Assembly: GCA_001298545.1 (NCBI GenBank)
Contig: LJCX01000030.1
Coordinates: forward strand, 248,001 to 312,000
Source of the DNA: Actinobacteria bacterium OV320
Lineage (GTDB): Bacteria; Actinomycetota; Actinomycetes; Streptomycetales; Streptomycetaceae
Direction: 5' to 3'
Length of the DNA: 64,000 nucleotides
The position numbers and the translations under genes were made by a program. The notes under the pieces are model-generated. The model saw only the letters and a program-made list of their open reading frames with translations, was not told where the DNA came from and did no database searches. Positions 1 to 8,784 of this stretch are shown one piece after another (position 1 is the first letter of the stretch; each line of letters starts with the position of its first letter).

Positions 1-258
1 GTACCAGGAGTCCCGGCCGTCGCCCAGCGCCATGCCGAGGCAACGGTCCACCTCCACGTCCGGGGACGCGCCGGCGGTGACCCTGCCCGCCGTCCAGGAC
101 GAGCTGGGGTGCGGCGGAAGGTCGGCCGCCGAGAGGAAACCGGGCGGTCGCACAGTGGCGGCGCCGGCCGGTACGGCGAGCACGGTACCGAGGGCGAGGC
201 CCGCAGCCGTGAGTGCGGTGAGCCCGGTGAGCGTGCCGGCTCGGGTGCGCTTGGACAT
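1..258 (-). CDS. Secreted protein, N-terminal part only (cut by window edge)
   Basis: The gene reads leftward from ATG at 258 and leaves the window after 86 codons, so only the start is visible. Residues 1-34 form a textbook Sec signal: MSKRTR, then a Leu/Ala-rich stretch, then an Ala-rich cleavage area (VPAGAA). The mature part begins TVRPPGFLSAADLPPHP and contains a Cys (DRCLG). This somewhat resembles the extracytoplasmic sensor-like lipoprotein/secreted proteins common in Streptomyces, but the fragment is too short to place. It is divergent from the XRE gene at 481, with about 220 bp of shared promoter region. The signal peptide is clear; the function is unknown. Confidence 0.7.
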   Translation of the reverse strand, partial: MSKRTRAGTLTGLTALTAAGLALGTVLAVPAGAATVRPPGFLSAADLPPHPSSSWTAGRVTAGASPDVEVDRCLGMALGDGRDSWY

Positions 259-480
259 GGGTGTCCCCCGTGAGTGAGTGCAGGGCAGTGGGTCGTCGCC
301 ACGACGCCGGTTGGTCGGTCCGGCCCTGGTCGGTGCGACACCAAGAGCATCGGCGCTGTGGGCGGTCCGGTGCAACGGTCAGCGCCCGATCGGCCGAGGT
401 GGAACCATCCCAGCCCATCTGACGTGCAGGTATATGAGTGCCTGGGATGACCGCCGGGCCGGACGAACACAGGGAGAACG

Positions 481-2013
481 GTGTCGACCGACGACGGTGT
501 GGCCGATGTGACGGAGTTCGCGGCGCTGCTGACGGAACTGAAGGGGCGTACGGAGCGCAGCTACGGCTCCCTGGCCCGCCGGCTGGGCATGAACACCTCG
601 ACGCTGCACCGGTACTGCGCCGGGGAAGCGGTTCCACAGGACTTCGCCCCCGTCGAACGTCTCGCGGAGTTCTGCGGGGCGACCCCCGAGGAACGCCTCG
701 AACTGCACCGGCGGTGGCTGCGAGCGGTGGCGGCCCGCCAGCGGGCCCGGACCGCGGCGACTTCGGAGACACCGGAACCCGGGGAAACAGCTGGAACACC
801 GGAAGCTCATACAGCCCGGGCAGCCGAGGCAGCCGACGCAGCCCAGGAAACACGTGAGTCCTACGAACGGTCGGAAACACCGGGAACGGCAGCCTTACCG
901 GTAACGCGGGAAACGCGTGAAACGCGTGAAACGTCAGTAACAGTTGGGGCGCCGGAAACACCGGAAACCGTGACGCCCTCGGAGACCGCGAAACCCTCCG
1001 AAACACCGGCGGGAACGAAACCCCGGCCTACGGCAGACACGCAGGCCCGGAAACCGGACGGGAAACAGGTACCGCCTCGCCGTTGGTACCGCCGCCCGGG
1101 CACCACGGTCGCCGTCGGTGTCACCTGCGCGCTGCTCGCCACCCTGGGAACACTGTCCGCGCTGCCCGGCGGCGGCCATCCCTCGGCCTCCGGCTACGTC
1201 GGCCGGCCCTCCGAGTCCGCCACGGCCGCGCCCCGGACGACGGACTCGACCCACTCCTCCACGCCCGGCGCCGGCTCGACCACCTCGCCCACCTCCGGCA
1301 CCGCCTCCCCTTCCGCCCGCCCCGCGAAGAGCTCCCCGGTCCCGGACACCTCCCCGGCCGGCGGCAAGACATCGGAACCCGCGTCGGGCGTACCGCTCGC
1401 CTGGACCGTCGACTCACAGGTCTGGGCGCTCGGCTGCGGTCACGACTACGTCATCGACAAGCCGCCGACGCAGGTTCCGCCGCCCCCGGCGGAGCAGGAC
1501 GCCGGCCCCTGGGCAACCGCCCAGGGGGCGGTGCACGGGCGGGAGACCAACGTGGAGATCTCGGTGCAGGGCCGCAACTCCACGGCCGTCGTACTGACGG
1601 CGCTGCGCGTGCGGGTCGTCGGTCGTGCCGCACCCATGACGGGCACCGCGTACGCCATGGACCAGGGCTGCGGCGGTTCTCTCAGCAAGCGTTACTTCGC
1701 GGTCGACCTGGACAAGGACCGTCCCGTGGCGCACTCCGTCGCCGGCAACGACGCGGGCACGCCGATCCCGGCGGTGAGCCTGCCCTACCGCGTGTCCAGC
1801 ACCGACCCCGAGGTGCTGCTGGTCACGGCACGGACCGAGACCTGTGCCTGCGACTGGTACCTCGAACTGGACTGGTCGTCCCAGGGGCGCACCGGCACGG
1901 TCCGGATCGACGACCGCGGCCGCCCGTTCCGCACGAGCGGCATCAAGGGGCTGCCGCGCTACTGGTACGGCACCGAGAACGGTGAACGTCAGTGGGTCCC
2001 GACCGGCGACTGA
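481..2013 (+). CDS. XRE-type HTH protein with one membrane span and an extracytoplasmic domain
   Basis: 510 residues from a GTG start with GGGAG just upstream. Residues 9-65 form a helix-turn-helix (LARRLGMNTSTLHRYCAGE). Residues 90-200 are a low-complexity Glu/Thr/Pro linker built from repeated 'ETPE/ETRE' units. Residues about 207-229 are a membrane span, then a Ser/Thr/Pro linker, and from about 306 an outside domain with paired cysteines (CGHDY, GCGG, CACDW). The layout predicts a one-protein device that binds DNA inside and senses outside, as in other Streptomyces XRE-membrane fusions. Leu139 is encoded by TTA (895-897), the rare codon read by the bldA tRNA, so translation may be tied to development. 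The ligand is unknown. The 3' end nearly abuts the convergent poxB gene. Confidence 0.85.
   Translation: MSTDDGVADVTEFAALLTELKGRTERSYGSLARRLGMNTSTLHRYCAGEAVPQDFAPVERLAEFCGATPEERLELHRRWLRAVAARQRARTAATSETPEPGETAGTPEAHTARAAEAADAAQETRESYERSETPGTAALPVTRETRETRETSVTVGAPETPETVTPSETAKPSETPAGTKPRPTADTQARKPDGKQVPPRRWYRRPGTTVAVGVTCALLATLGTLSALPGGGHPSASGYVGRPSESATAAPRTTDSTHSSTPGAGSTTSPTSGTASPSARPAKSSPVPDTSPAGGKTSEPASGVPLAWTVDSQVWALGCGHDYVIDKPPTQVPPPPAEQDAGPWATAQGAVHGRETNVEISVQGRNSTAVVLTALRVRVVGRAAPMTGTAYAMDQGCGGSLSKRYFAVDLDKDRPVAHSVAGNDAGTPIPAVSLPYRVSSTDPEVLLVTARTETCACDWYLELDWSSQGRTGTVRIDDRGRPFRTSGIKGLPRYWYGTENGERQWVPTGD
895..897 (+). promoter_or_regulatory. In-frame TTA (bldA-dependent) codon
   Basis: The triplet at 895-897 is codon 139 of the XRE/membrane protein (GCC TTA CCG, Ala-Leu-Pro). 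TTA is the rarest Streptomyces codon and is read only by the developmentally regulated bldA tRNA. It sits inside the low-complexity linker, where a synonymous Leu codon would cost nothing. I noticed no other in-frame TTA in the window, but the check was by eye. Confidence 0.75.
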
Positions 2014-2037
2014 CGTCCCCGACCGGCCGCCACCGTC

Positions 2038-3780
2038 CTAAGGCCGGGGCACGTTGCGCAGGTTGGAGCGGGCCATCTGAAGCATCCGGCCCACTCCGCC
2101 GTCGAGAACGATCTTAGAGGCGGAGAGGGCGAAACCGGTGACCATCTCGGCGCTGATCTTCGGCGGGATGGACAGGGCGTTGGGGTCGGTGACGATGTCG
2201 ACGAGGGCCGGGCCCTTGTGCCGGAAGGCGTCCTTCAGTGCGCCGGCCAGCTGTCTGGGCTTCTCGACGCGCACACCGTGGGCACCGCAGGCGCGGGCGA
2301 CGGCGGCGAAGTCGGGGTTCTTGTTGGTGGTGCCGTACGAGGGCAGACCGGCGACCAGCATCTCCAACTCGACCATGCCCAGCGACGAGTTGTTGAAGAG
2401 CACGACCTTCACCGGCAGGTCGTACTGCACCAGCGTCAGGAAGTCGCCCATCAGCATGGCGAAACCGCCGTCGCCGGACATCGACACGACCTGCCGGCGG
2501 CGGTCGGTGAACTGGGCGCCGATCGCCATGGGCAGCGCGTTGGCCATGGAGCCGTGCGAGAAGGAGCCGATGACACGACGCCGGCCGTTGGGGGTGAGAT
2601 AGCGGGCGGCCCAGACATTGCACATACCGGTGTCGACGGTGAACACGGCGTCTTCGTCGGCGAGTTCGTCAAGGACGGCGGCGACATACTCGGGATGGAT
2701 GGGAACGTGTTTCTCCACTTTCCGCGTGTACGCCTTCACCACCCCCTCCAGCGCGTCGGCGTGCTTCTTCAGCATCCGGTCGAGGAAACGCCGGTTCTCC
2801 TTGGCCCGCACCCGCGGGATGAGACAGCGCAGGGTCTCCCGTACGTCGCCCCATACCGCGAGGTCCAGCTTCGAGCGTCGGCCGAGGTGTTCGGGGCGTA
2901 CGTCGACCTGGGCGATCTTCACGTCGTCGGGGAGGAAGGCGTTGTAGGGGAAATCGGTTCCGAGCAGGATCAGCAGGTCGCACTCGTGGGTGGCCTCGTA
3001 GGCGGCGCCGTAGCCGAGGAGACCGCTCATCCCGACGTCGTACGGATTGTCGTACTGAATGTGTTCCTTGCCGCGCAACGCATGCCCCACCGGGGACTTG
3101 ATCTTCCCGGCGAACTCCATGACCTCGGCGTGCGCGCCGGCCGTGCCGCTGCCGCAGAACAGCGTGACCTTGTCGGCCGCGTCGATCATCGCGACCAGCG
3201 CGTCGATCTCGGCGTCGCCTGGTCGGACGGTGGGCCGGGCGGTGACGAGAGCGGTTTCGACGGCTTTCTCGGGGGCCGCCCGGTCGGCGATGTCACCGGG
3301 CAGCGACACGACACTGACGCCACTGCGCCCGACCGCGTTCTGGATGGCGGTGTGCAACAGCCGGGGCATCTGTTTCGGGCTGGAGATCATCTCGCTGTAG
3401 TGGCTGCACTCGCGGAACAGCTGATCGGGGTGGGTTTCCTGAAAATAGCCGAGACCGATTTCGCTGGACGGGATGTGCGAGGCGAGGGCCAGAACAGGAG
3501 CCATGGAGCGGTGGGCGTCGTAGAGACCGTTGATGAGATGGAGGTTGCCGGGTCCGCAGGATCCCGCGCAGGCCGCGAGTTTCCCGGTGATCTGGGCTTC
3601 CGCACCGGCGGCGAAGGCGGCCGTCTCCTCGTGCCGGACGTGGATCCAGTCGATGGCGGGGTTGCGCCGCACCGCGTCCACCACGGGGTTGAGGCTGTCC
3701 CCCACGACACCGTAGAGGCGCCGGACCCCCGCGCGGGCGAGGATGTCCACGAACTGTTCCGCGACGTTCTGCTTGGCCAT
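2038..3780 (-). CDS. poxB: Thiamine-pyrophosphate pyruvate oxidase/dehydrogenase (PoxB type)
   Basis: 580 residues from ATG at 3780; the open frame extends further upstream, but this Met begins the conserved family start MAKQNVAEQF. It has the three-part fold of TPP enzymes: a PYR domain with the catalytic Glu in RHEETAA (about residues 49-55), a central FAD/Rossmann-like domain, and a C-terminal PP domain with the TPP/Mg motif running from GDGG (about 436) to NN (463-464). Family members decarboxylate pyruvate to acetate and pass electrons to quinones at the membrane. Length and motifs match PoxB rather than acetolactate synthase. A GAAGGGG site lies before the start. It is convergent with the XRE gene, only 24 bp away. 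Confidence 0.9.
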   Translation of the reverse strand: MAKQNVAEQFVDILARAGVRRLYGVVGDSLNPVVDAVRRNPAIDWIHVRHEETAAFAAGAEAQITGKLAACAGSCGPGNLHLINGLYDAHRSMAPVLALASHIPSSEIGLGYFQETHPDQLFRECSHYSEMISSPKQMPRLLHTAIQNAVGRSGVSVVSLPGDIADRAAPEKAVETALVTARPTVRPGDAEIDALVAMIDAADKVTLFCGSGTAGAHAEVMEFAGKIKSPVGHALRGKEHIQYDNPYDVGMSGLLGYGAAYEATHECDLLILLGTDFPYNAFLPDDVKIAQVDVRPEHLGRRSKLDLAVWGDVRETLRCLIPRVRAKENRRFLDRMLKKHADALEGVVKAYTRKVEKHVPIHPEYVAAVLDELADEDAVFTVDTGMCNVWAARYLTPNGRRRVIGSFSHGSMANALPMAIGAQFTDRRRQVVSMSGDGGFAMLMGDFLTLVQYDLPVKVVLFNNSSLGMVELEMLVAGLPSYGTTNKNPDFAAVARACGAHGVRVEKPRQLAGALKDAFRHKGPALVDIVTDPNALSIPPKISAEMVTGFALSASKIVLDGGVGRMLQMARSNLRNVPRP

Positions 3781-3842
3781 GGATCGACGCACCCCTTCGG
3801 TCTCCTCGGGTCCCTGACTCCACAGTGGCCGCGGCGACTCGT

Positions 3843-6176
3843 TTACGCCTCCCAGACGGCCGCCGCCGTGCGGTCGTCGGCGTAGCCCTTCACCCTCACC
3901 TGGGTGTCGGCGAGGAAGGCGGCGAGACCGGGCGGAGTGGGGCCCGACCAGCGTCCCGCCAGGTACGCGGACAGCTCCCGCTCCCCGCGCAGGGGTTCGG
4001 CCAGGCCGTCCGTGCACATCAGGAGCGTGTCACCCGGGCGGGCTACGGAGGCGCGGAAACGGAAGGGCTCGCGGGGCGGTTCGGGGTCCGGGTCGTAAGG
4101 GTTCGGCGGTGTGGTGATGCCCAGGTCCATGGTGAGCCGGTCGCCCTCGGGCGTCTCGGCGGGCAACGATCCGAACCCGACGACCGGTGCGCCCGCCACC
4201 TCGCCCACCTGCGGCTCGATGTCCCGCCACACACCGTCGCGCAGCCGGAACAGGCCGCCGGCGCCGACGCCGAAGAAGACACGCGTACGGCAGGCGGGAT
4301 CGGCGGGCAGGAGCAGACAGCGCAGGGTGGCCGCGTACTCCTCCGGTTCCAGGCCCTGCTCGGCGGCGCTGGCGCGGAGCCGGCCGAGGCTGCGGTCGGT
4401 GAGCCGGTGCAGGCCCGACTTCAGGTCTCCGCGCCTGGCCGCCCGCATGTCCTCCGCGAGCCGGACGTGACTGCGGCCCACGGCCCGCCCGATCCACCGG
4501 CACACCTCCGCGGCCGCCCGGTGCGCTCCCGGCGTCGCCCGGGCACCGGTCGCCATCGCGACCAGGATCAGCGCCTGCTCCCCCGCGCCGAAGCGGGCGG
4601 TGAGGAACGCGTCACGGCGCGGCTCCCCCCGGTACCGCGCGGAGTCCCCCCGCACCGAGGCGGCCCGCAGCGCCCAGACTCCGTACCGGGCGCCGTCCAG
4701 GACGGTGTCGGCGACCAGGTCGGCGAGGTCGTCCGGGTCCGCGGGCGGAAGGGCGGTGGGCTCGGCATCGTAGGTGGGCGGCCCCGAACCGACGTAGTCC
4801 TTGGAGGTGGACAGGGGCGGGACGGCGGGCAGGGCGGGCAGGCCGGGGACGGTGGGGGGATGGTGCGGTGGGGAGGTGCTCGGGGTGACCGGGGCGCGTT
4901 CGGATTCCGGCTCGCGTTCGGGGGCGGGCGCGGGGCTCGCCGCGTAGAGGGGGGCCGCCGAACCGTCGACGGAGGCGGTGGGTGCCTGTGGAGGCGGCGG
5001 CGCGTGGGCCGGCACGGGGGGCATCGCGGGCGGTGGGGGCGGCGCGGCGGGTGAGGCCGGCCCGGTGCCCTCACCGGGGGCGGTCGCGGTCTCCTGCCCG
5101 GAGGGTGAGGTCGTCGGCGGCGCGGGCGGGGTGGACGGCGGCGCGGGAGGGGTGGACGGCGCCGGAGGTTCGGAGGCGTCGGGGGGTGTCTCCGTCGACG
5201 CGAGGCCGTCGGCGGTGGAGGGGGCGGGGGCGTGGGGCGGCCGCTCGGCGAATCCCGGCGGCAGCGGGCGGGGCAGGAAGTTCGCAGGACCGGTGGGTGT
5301 GTCCGCCGGCGGCTCCCAGGGAGCGCGGTGCCGCCCCGACGGACCGGCACCCTGGTCCGTCCCCACGGCGCCTGCGCCGACGCCGACATCCCGCTCGACG
5401 ACGTCACGCTCCGGACTGCCCCCGATGTCGTCCCGCGCGGCGTTCCGTCCGGAATCCCGTACGGAGTCCCCTCCGGAGCCGTGCCCGCCGTCTCGTACGG
5501 AATCCCGTCCGGAGTCCTGCCCGCCGTCCCGCCCGGAAGACCGTCCGCCGTCCCGCCAGAAGTCCGGTTCGGAGTCCCGTCCGGTGCCGGGCTCGGCGTC
5601 GCTCCAGCCGCCGCGCTCGTCGCCGTCGCGTCCAGCGCCGGCACCAGCACCAGCACCAGCACCAGCAGTCTGCTCGGGATCCGGACCGGCATCCCACGGG
5701 GTGTCCCACCCGGCGTCCCGCCCCGGGGCGGACTCGGCAGCGGATCGGGCGGCGGAACGGCTGCGGGGCGGCGGAACGGTGGCCTCCGGGGGCGGTGGTG
5801 CCCCCGCCGTCGTGGCGGCCGACGAGGTCCACCAGTCGGTCTGCCCTGCGGAACCGGGCCGCTCGGCACGGGGTGCCGGTACCGGTGCCGCGCCGCCAGG
5901 GGCGTCCGCGCCGCCCGCGTGGCCCCCCGTGTCGCCCGCGCCCTGCGGGTGCCGCGGGGCCGCCGTGGACCCGGGTCCGCCGACGTCGTCCGGCGTACCC
6001 ACGTTCTCCGCCGCACCGGCCGCACCACCTGAGCGCACCGCTCCGGCGGCCGAGGCGAAACGGTCGTCCAGGGAGTCTGCGGTGCGCGCGGGCCCCGTGT
6101 CCTCGGTGGCGTCGTCGTACAACTGCCCCCACCAGTCGTCCTCGTGACCGGTGGGCCTTCCCCCCTGCTGGCTCAT
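3843..6176 (-). CDS. PP2C-family phosphatase with long Pro/Ala/Asp-rich N-terminal region
   Basis: 777 residues from ATG at 6176 (MSQQGGRPTG). The first 470 or so residues are low complexity: an acidic W-containing start (DDWWGQLYDDA), Arg/Asp/Gly repeats and long Pro/Ala/Ser runs, with a (GA)n tract near 5640-5670. The last 300 residues look like a PP2C serine/threonine phosphatase: RGDSARYRGEPRRD for the first metal-binding part, LILVAMATGARA, the late metal motif CTDGLAEPL and the final DDRTAAAVW. The metal-binding Asp pattern is kept in part, so activity is likely but not certain. The long N-terminal part probably mediates interactions. It is transcribed toward poxB with 62 bp between them. 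Confidence 0.8.
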   Translation of the reverse strand: MSQQGGRPTGHEDDWWGQLYDDATEDTGPARTADSLDDRFASAAGAVRSGGAAGAAENVGTPDDVGGPGSTAAPRHPQGAGDTGGHAGGADAPGGAAPVPAPRAERPGSAGQTDWWTSSAATTAGAPPPPEATVPPPRSRSAARSAAESAPGRDAGWDTPWDAGPDPEQTAGAGAGAGAGAGRDGDERGGWSDAEPGTGRDSEPDFWRDGGRSSGRDGGQDSGRDSVRDGGHGSGGDSVRDSGRNAARDDIGGSPERDVVERDVGVGAGAVGTDQGAGPSGRHRAPWEPPADTPTGPANFLPRPLPPGFAERPPHAPAPSTADGLASTETPPDASEPPAPSTPPAPPSTPPAPPTTSPSGQETATAPGEGTGPASPAAPPPPPAMPPVPAHAPPPPQAPTASVDGSAAPLYAASPAPAPEREPESERAPVTPSTSPPHHPPTVPGLPALPAVPPLSTSKDYVGSGPPTYDAEPTALPPADPDDLADLVADTVLDGARYGVWALRAASVRGDSARYRGEPRRDAFLTARFGAGEQALILVAMATGARATPGAHRAAAEVCRWIGRAVGRSHVRLAEDMRAARRGDLKSGLHRLTDRSLGRLRASAAEQGLEPEEYAATLRCLLLPADPACRTRVFFGVGAGGLFRLRDGVWRDIEPQVGEVAGAPVVGFGSLPAETPEGDRLTMDLGITTPPNPYDPDPEPPREPFRFRASVARPGDTLLMCTDGLAEPLRGERELSAYLAGRWSGPTPPGLAAFLADTQVRVKGYADDRTAAAVWEA

Positions 6177-6624
6177 GCCCCCGATTGTCCACTGCGCGGG
6201 CCGGATGAAAACGGGGCATCCGGAAAATGCGCCACCGCACGTGTGTCGAACAGCGGACCGAGTGACGTCCTGAACGCCAGTGCGAAGCACGGTGCGACAA
6301 AGGTCGCCGGGCGGTTCCACCCCCCACGGGAGAACCGCCCGGCGACATGGGGTGACCCAGGCTCATTCCCCTATGCGCCCCTGCGCGTCATGAGCTCGGA
6401 TCACGTTCTCGAAAGGTTTCCGCGCCGCGGCGTCGTGGCCGACCGGCCCGAGTCTGCACGGCGCTCCTGGACCTCCGCTGTGGATGATCAGTGGATGATC
6501 ACGTTTTCCGCCGTGGCCACACCTTGGCAGAGTGACCGGCGGTACGGCGATGATGTGCGGCGGCGGGTTTACGCCGTGGCTGTTTCCCGCCATTCACGGG
6601 ACGTCAGAAGGAGGGAAGCACCCG
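6177..6624. other. 448-bp divergent intergenic region
   Basis: This lies between the leftward PP2C gene and the rightward TrmB/LuxR gene and should hold both promoters. The striking item is a perfect 15-bp hairpin at 6303-6346, listed separately. The only sizeable frame inside (6363-6593, minus) has no recognisable protein character. The right part holds GTGGATGATCA repeated twice near 6480 and 6493 (TGGATGATCA), a possible regulator site. Confidence 0.5.
6303..6346. terminator. Strong 15-bp hairpin in a divergent promoter region
   Basis: Arms 6303-6317 (GTCGCCGGGCGGTTC) and 6332-6346 are perfectly complementary around a 14-nt loop. There is no T-run, but Streptomyces terminators often lack one. 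It lies between two genes that read away from each other, so neither annotated gene needs it as a terminator. It could end an unannotated small transcript or act as an RNA structure in the leader of the 6625 gene. Confidence 0.6.
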
Positions 6625-7608
6625 ATGCTGGGAGCGATAGGGCTGGACGGGACGCACGAGTCGGCGTACCGGGCGCTGGTGTCCGTGGGCGCCGCCGACG
6701 TGCCCGACCTGGCGCGTCGGCTGGCCCTCGGCGAGCACGACACCGAACGCGCGCTGCGCCGGCTGGAGCGGCACGGTCTCGCCGCACAGTCCTCGGGTCG
6801 CCCCGGCCGCTGGGTCGCCGCGCCTCCGGGCGTCGCCCTGGGGGCGCTGCTCACCCAGCAGCGGCACGAACTGGAGAAGGCGGAGCTGGCGGCGGCCCTG
6901 CTCGCCGAGGAGTACCGGGCTGCGGCCGCCGAACCGGCGGTGCACGACCTGGTCGAGGTGGTGACGGGCGCCGCCGCCGTCTCCCAGCGCTTCCTCCAGA
7001 TCCAGCTCGGGGCGAGCGAGGAGGTGTGCGCGCTGGTCACCGGCACCCCGGTGGCCGTGACCGGCGGCGAGAACGATGCCGAGGAGCGGGCAACGGCCCG
7101 CGGGGTGCGCTACCGCGTCGTACTGGAACGGGCGGTGCTCGACCAGCCGGACGGCATGGCGGAGCTGACCGCCGCGCTGGGCCGGGACGAACAGGTGCGG
7201 GTGGTGGACCGGGTGCCGACGAAGCTGGTCGTCGCCGACCGCTCGCTCGCCCTGGTGCCGCTGACCGGCCGCTCGGCGGAGCCCGCCGCGCTGGTGGTGC
7301 ACGCGAGCGGGTTGCTGGAGCTGCTGTCGGGCCTGTTCGAGTCGGTGTGGCGGGAGGCGCTGCCGCTGCGCCTCGGCGCGGCCGGCGTGGTCGAGCAGGC
7401 CCCGGACGGTCCCGACGCCACCGACCTGGAGATCCTGTCCCTGCTGCTGGCCGGGATGACCGACGCGAGCGCGGCCAAGCAGCTCGACCTCGGGCTGCGG
7501 ACCGTGCAGCGCCGGGTGAAGGGGCTGATGGAGCTGACGGGGGTGACGACCCGGCTGCAACTGGGCTGGCACGCGTACGAACGGGGGTGGGTGGCCCGGG
7601 AGCACTGA
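6625..7608 (+). CDS. TrmB-like N-terminal, LuxR-type C-terminal transcription regulator
   Basis: 327 residues from ATG at 6625 behind a very strong GAAGGAGGG site (6608-6616). Residues 1-60 are a TrmB/MarR-like winged helix (YRALVSVGAADVPDLARRL, then LRRLERHGL). The middle part (about 75-250) is a sensor region of the kind seen in Streptomyces TrmB/LuxR proteins. Residues about 255-320 are a LuxR/GerE-like helix-turn-helix (ILSLLLAGMTDASAAKQLDL). It probably acts as a cytoplasmic transcription factor with an unknown signal. Targets cannot be read from the sequence; the divergent phosphatase gene and the DUF456 gene just downstream are the nearest candidates. Confidence 0.85.
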   Translation: MLGAIGLDGTHESAYRALVSVGAADVPDLARRLALGEHDTERALRRLERHGLAAQSSGRPGRWVAAPPGVALGALLTQQRHELEKAELAAALLAEEYRAAAAEPAVHDLVEVVTGAAAVSQRFLQIQLGASEEVCALVTGTPVAVTGGENDAEERATARGVRYRVVLERAVLDQPDGMAELTAALGRDEQVRVVDRVPTKLVVADRSLALVPLTGRSAEPAALVVHASGLLELLSGLFESVWREALPLRLGAAGVVEQAPDGPDATDLEILSLLLAGMTDASAAKQLDLGLRTVQRRVKGLMELTGVTTRLQLGWHAYERGWVAREH

Positions 7609-7680
7609 CCGTACGTGTCAGAGGTCCGAGGCCGTACGGCTTGACCTGCGTGTTCTCCCTGGCTCGGGCACCCTGGGCAG

Positions 7681-8163
7681 ATGGGAGTGGGTCAACTCCT
7701 GCTGGTCGGAGTGGTCATTCTGCTCGGCCTGTGCGGAGTGCTGGTGCCCGGCGTGCCGGGATCGTGGCTGGTGTGGGCCGCGGTCCTGTGGTGGGCGCTG
7801 GAGGATCCGCAGCCGACCGCCTGGATCGTGCTGGTCGGTGCCACGGTCACGCTGTTCCTGTCGCAGGTGGTGCGCTGGACGCTGCCGCCCCGTCGGCTGC
7901 GGGAGAGCGGCGCGACTCCCCGGATGGCGGCGTACGCGGGGATCGGCGCGTTCCTCGGCTTCTTCCTGCTGCCCGTGATCGGCGCGATCCCGGGCTTCAT
8001 GGGCGGCATCTATCTCTCCGAACGTCTCCGCCTGGGCCGTCACGGCGAAGCCCGGGCGGCCCTGCGCACGGCGATGCGCTCGGGCGGCTCCAGCGTCCTC
8101 ACGGAGCTGTTCACCTGCCTGTTGATCATGGGGGCGTGGCTGGGGACGGTTCTGTGGGGCTGA
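7681..8163 (+). CDS. DUF456 integral membrane protein
   Basis: 160 residues, mostly hydrophobic. Two N-terminal membrane spans (about 4-27 and 33-60) are followed by a Gly-rich pair in the C-terminal half and a last span near the end (about 135-158). The central GAFLGFFLLPVIGAIPGFMGG block is the glycine-zipper-like hallmark of DUF456 proteins. The molecular role of the family is not established. It lies 72 bp after the TrmB/LuxR gene on the same strand and may be co-transcribed. No good ribosome site is visible before the ATG. Confidence 0.85.
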   Translation: MGVGQLLLVGVVILLGLCGVLVPGVPGSWLVWAAVLWWALEDPQPTAWIVLVGATVTLFLSQVVRWTLPPRRLRESGATPRMAAYAGIGAFLGFFLLPVIGAIPGFMGGIYLSERLRLGRHGEARAALRTAMRSGGSSVLTELFTCLLIMGAWLGTVLWG

Positions 8164-8271
8164 CCGTTCCGTGGAGACGACGGCGCTTGGGGGATGTCGG
8201 TGCTGCGGGGATGTCGGTGCTTGGGGGGATATCGGTTCCAGGGATGAGGCACCGCCGGCGACGGCCCCCGA

Positions 8272-8784
8272 TCAGGCGAGACTCCGGAACCGCTCCTCGA
8301 GCGAGCCCTCCAGCGAGAGCAGCCGCACCTTGCGCTCCAGCCCGCCCGCATATCCCGTCAGCGAGCCGTCGGCGCCGATCACCCGGTGGCAGGGGCGCAC
8401 GATCAGCAGCGGGTTCGCCCCGATCGCCCCGCCGACGGCCCGAACGGCCATCCGCGAGGCGCCGACGCGTGCCGCGATCTCGCCGTACGTCGTGGTCGCC
8501 CCGTAGGGCACGGAGTCGAGGGCGGTCCACACGCGCTCGCGGAACTCGGTGCCTGCACTGCGCATCGGCAGCCGGAACTCCTTCAGCTCGGCGGCGAAGT
8601 AGGCGGCGAGCTGTTCCGCGGCGGAGCGGAAGGGTCCGGGGTCGTGCCGCCAGCCGTCCTGGACGGTCCGTCCGCCCTTCTGTCCGGGCACGGAGAGGGA
8701 GGTCAGCGTAACGTCGGCGTCGGCGGTCAGCAGCAGTGGGCCGAGCGGGCTCTCCACGCTGGTCCAGTACGTCAGGTCGGTCAT
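8272..8784 (-). CDS. ogt: Methylated-DNA--protein-cysteine methyltransferase
   Basis: 170 residues. It carries the active-site block IVRPCHRVIG, whose Cys accepts the methyl group from O6-methylguanine in a suicide reaction, and the preceding DNA-binding helix (YGEIAARVG). The length is normal for Ogt. Its ATG overlaps the stop of the upstream Ada-AlkA gene (ATGA, 8781-8784), showing translational coupling. Together the pair supplies methyl-adduct sensing, base excision and direct reversal, so it is probably induced by alkylation through the Ada-like protein. Confidence 0.93.
   Translation of the reverse strand: MTDLTYWTSVESPLGPLLLTADADVTLTSLSVPGQKGGRTVQDGWRHDPGPFRSAAEQLAAYFAAELKEFRLPMRSAGTEFRERVWTALDSVPYGATTTYGEIAARVGASRMAVRAVGGAIGANPLLIVRPCHRVIGADGSLTGYAGGLERKVRLLSLEGSLEERFRSLA

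Noticed and set aside
848..863. GGAAACACGTGAGTCC, similar to the ParB site
   Set aside because: Streptomyces parS is GTTTCACGTGAAAC. This copy has mismatches in both arms, lies in a coding linker made of similar repeats, and has no companion sites.
2218..3885. 555-codon frame opposite poxB
   Set aside because: It mirrors the codon bias of the poxB strand and lacks its own start signals.
4568..6028. Long proline/arginine-rich frames opposite or beside the PP2C gene
   Set aside because: They are by-products of its GC-rich low-complexity DNA; composition is Pro/Arg-only and has no domain.
6363..6593. 76-codon leftward frame before the 15-bp hairpin
   Set aside because: It could explain the hairpin, but it has no protein character and weak start signals.
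8164..8271. Repeated GGGATGTCGGTGCT words between the DUF456 and ogt genes
   Set aside because: Only two copies in a 108-bp gap; I see no function beyond simple duplication.
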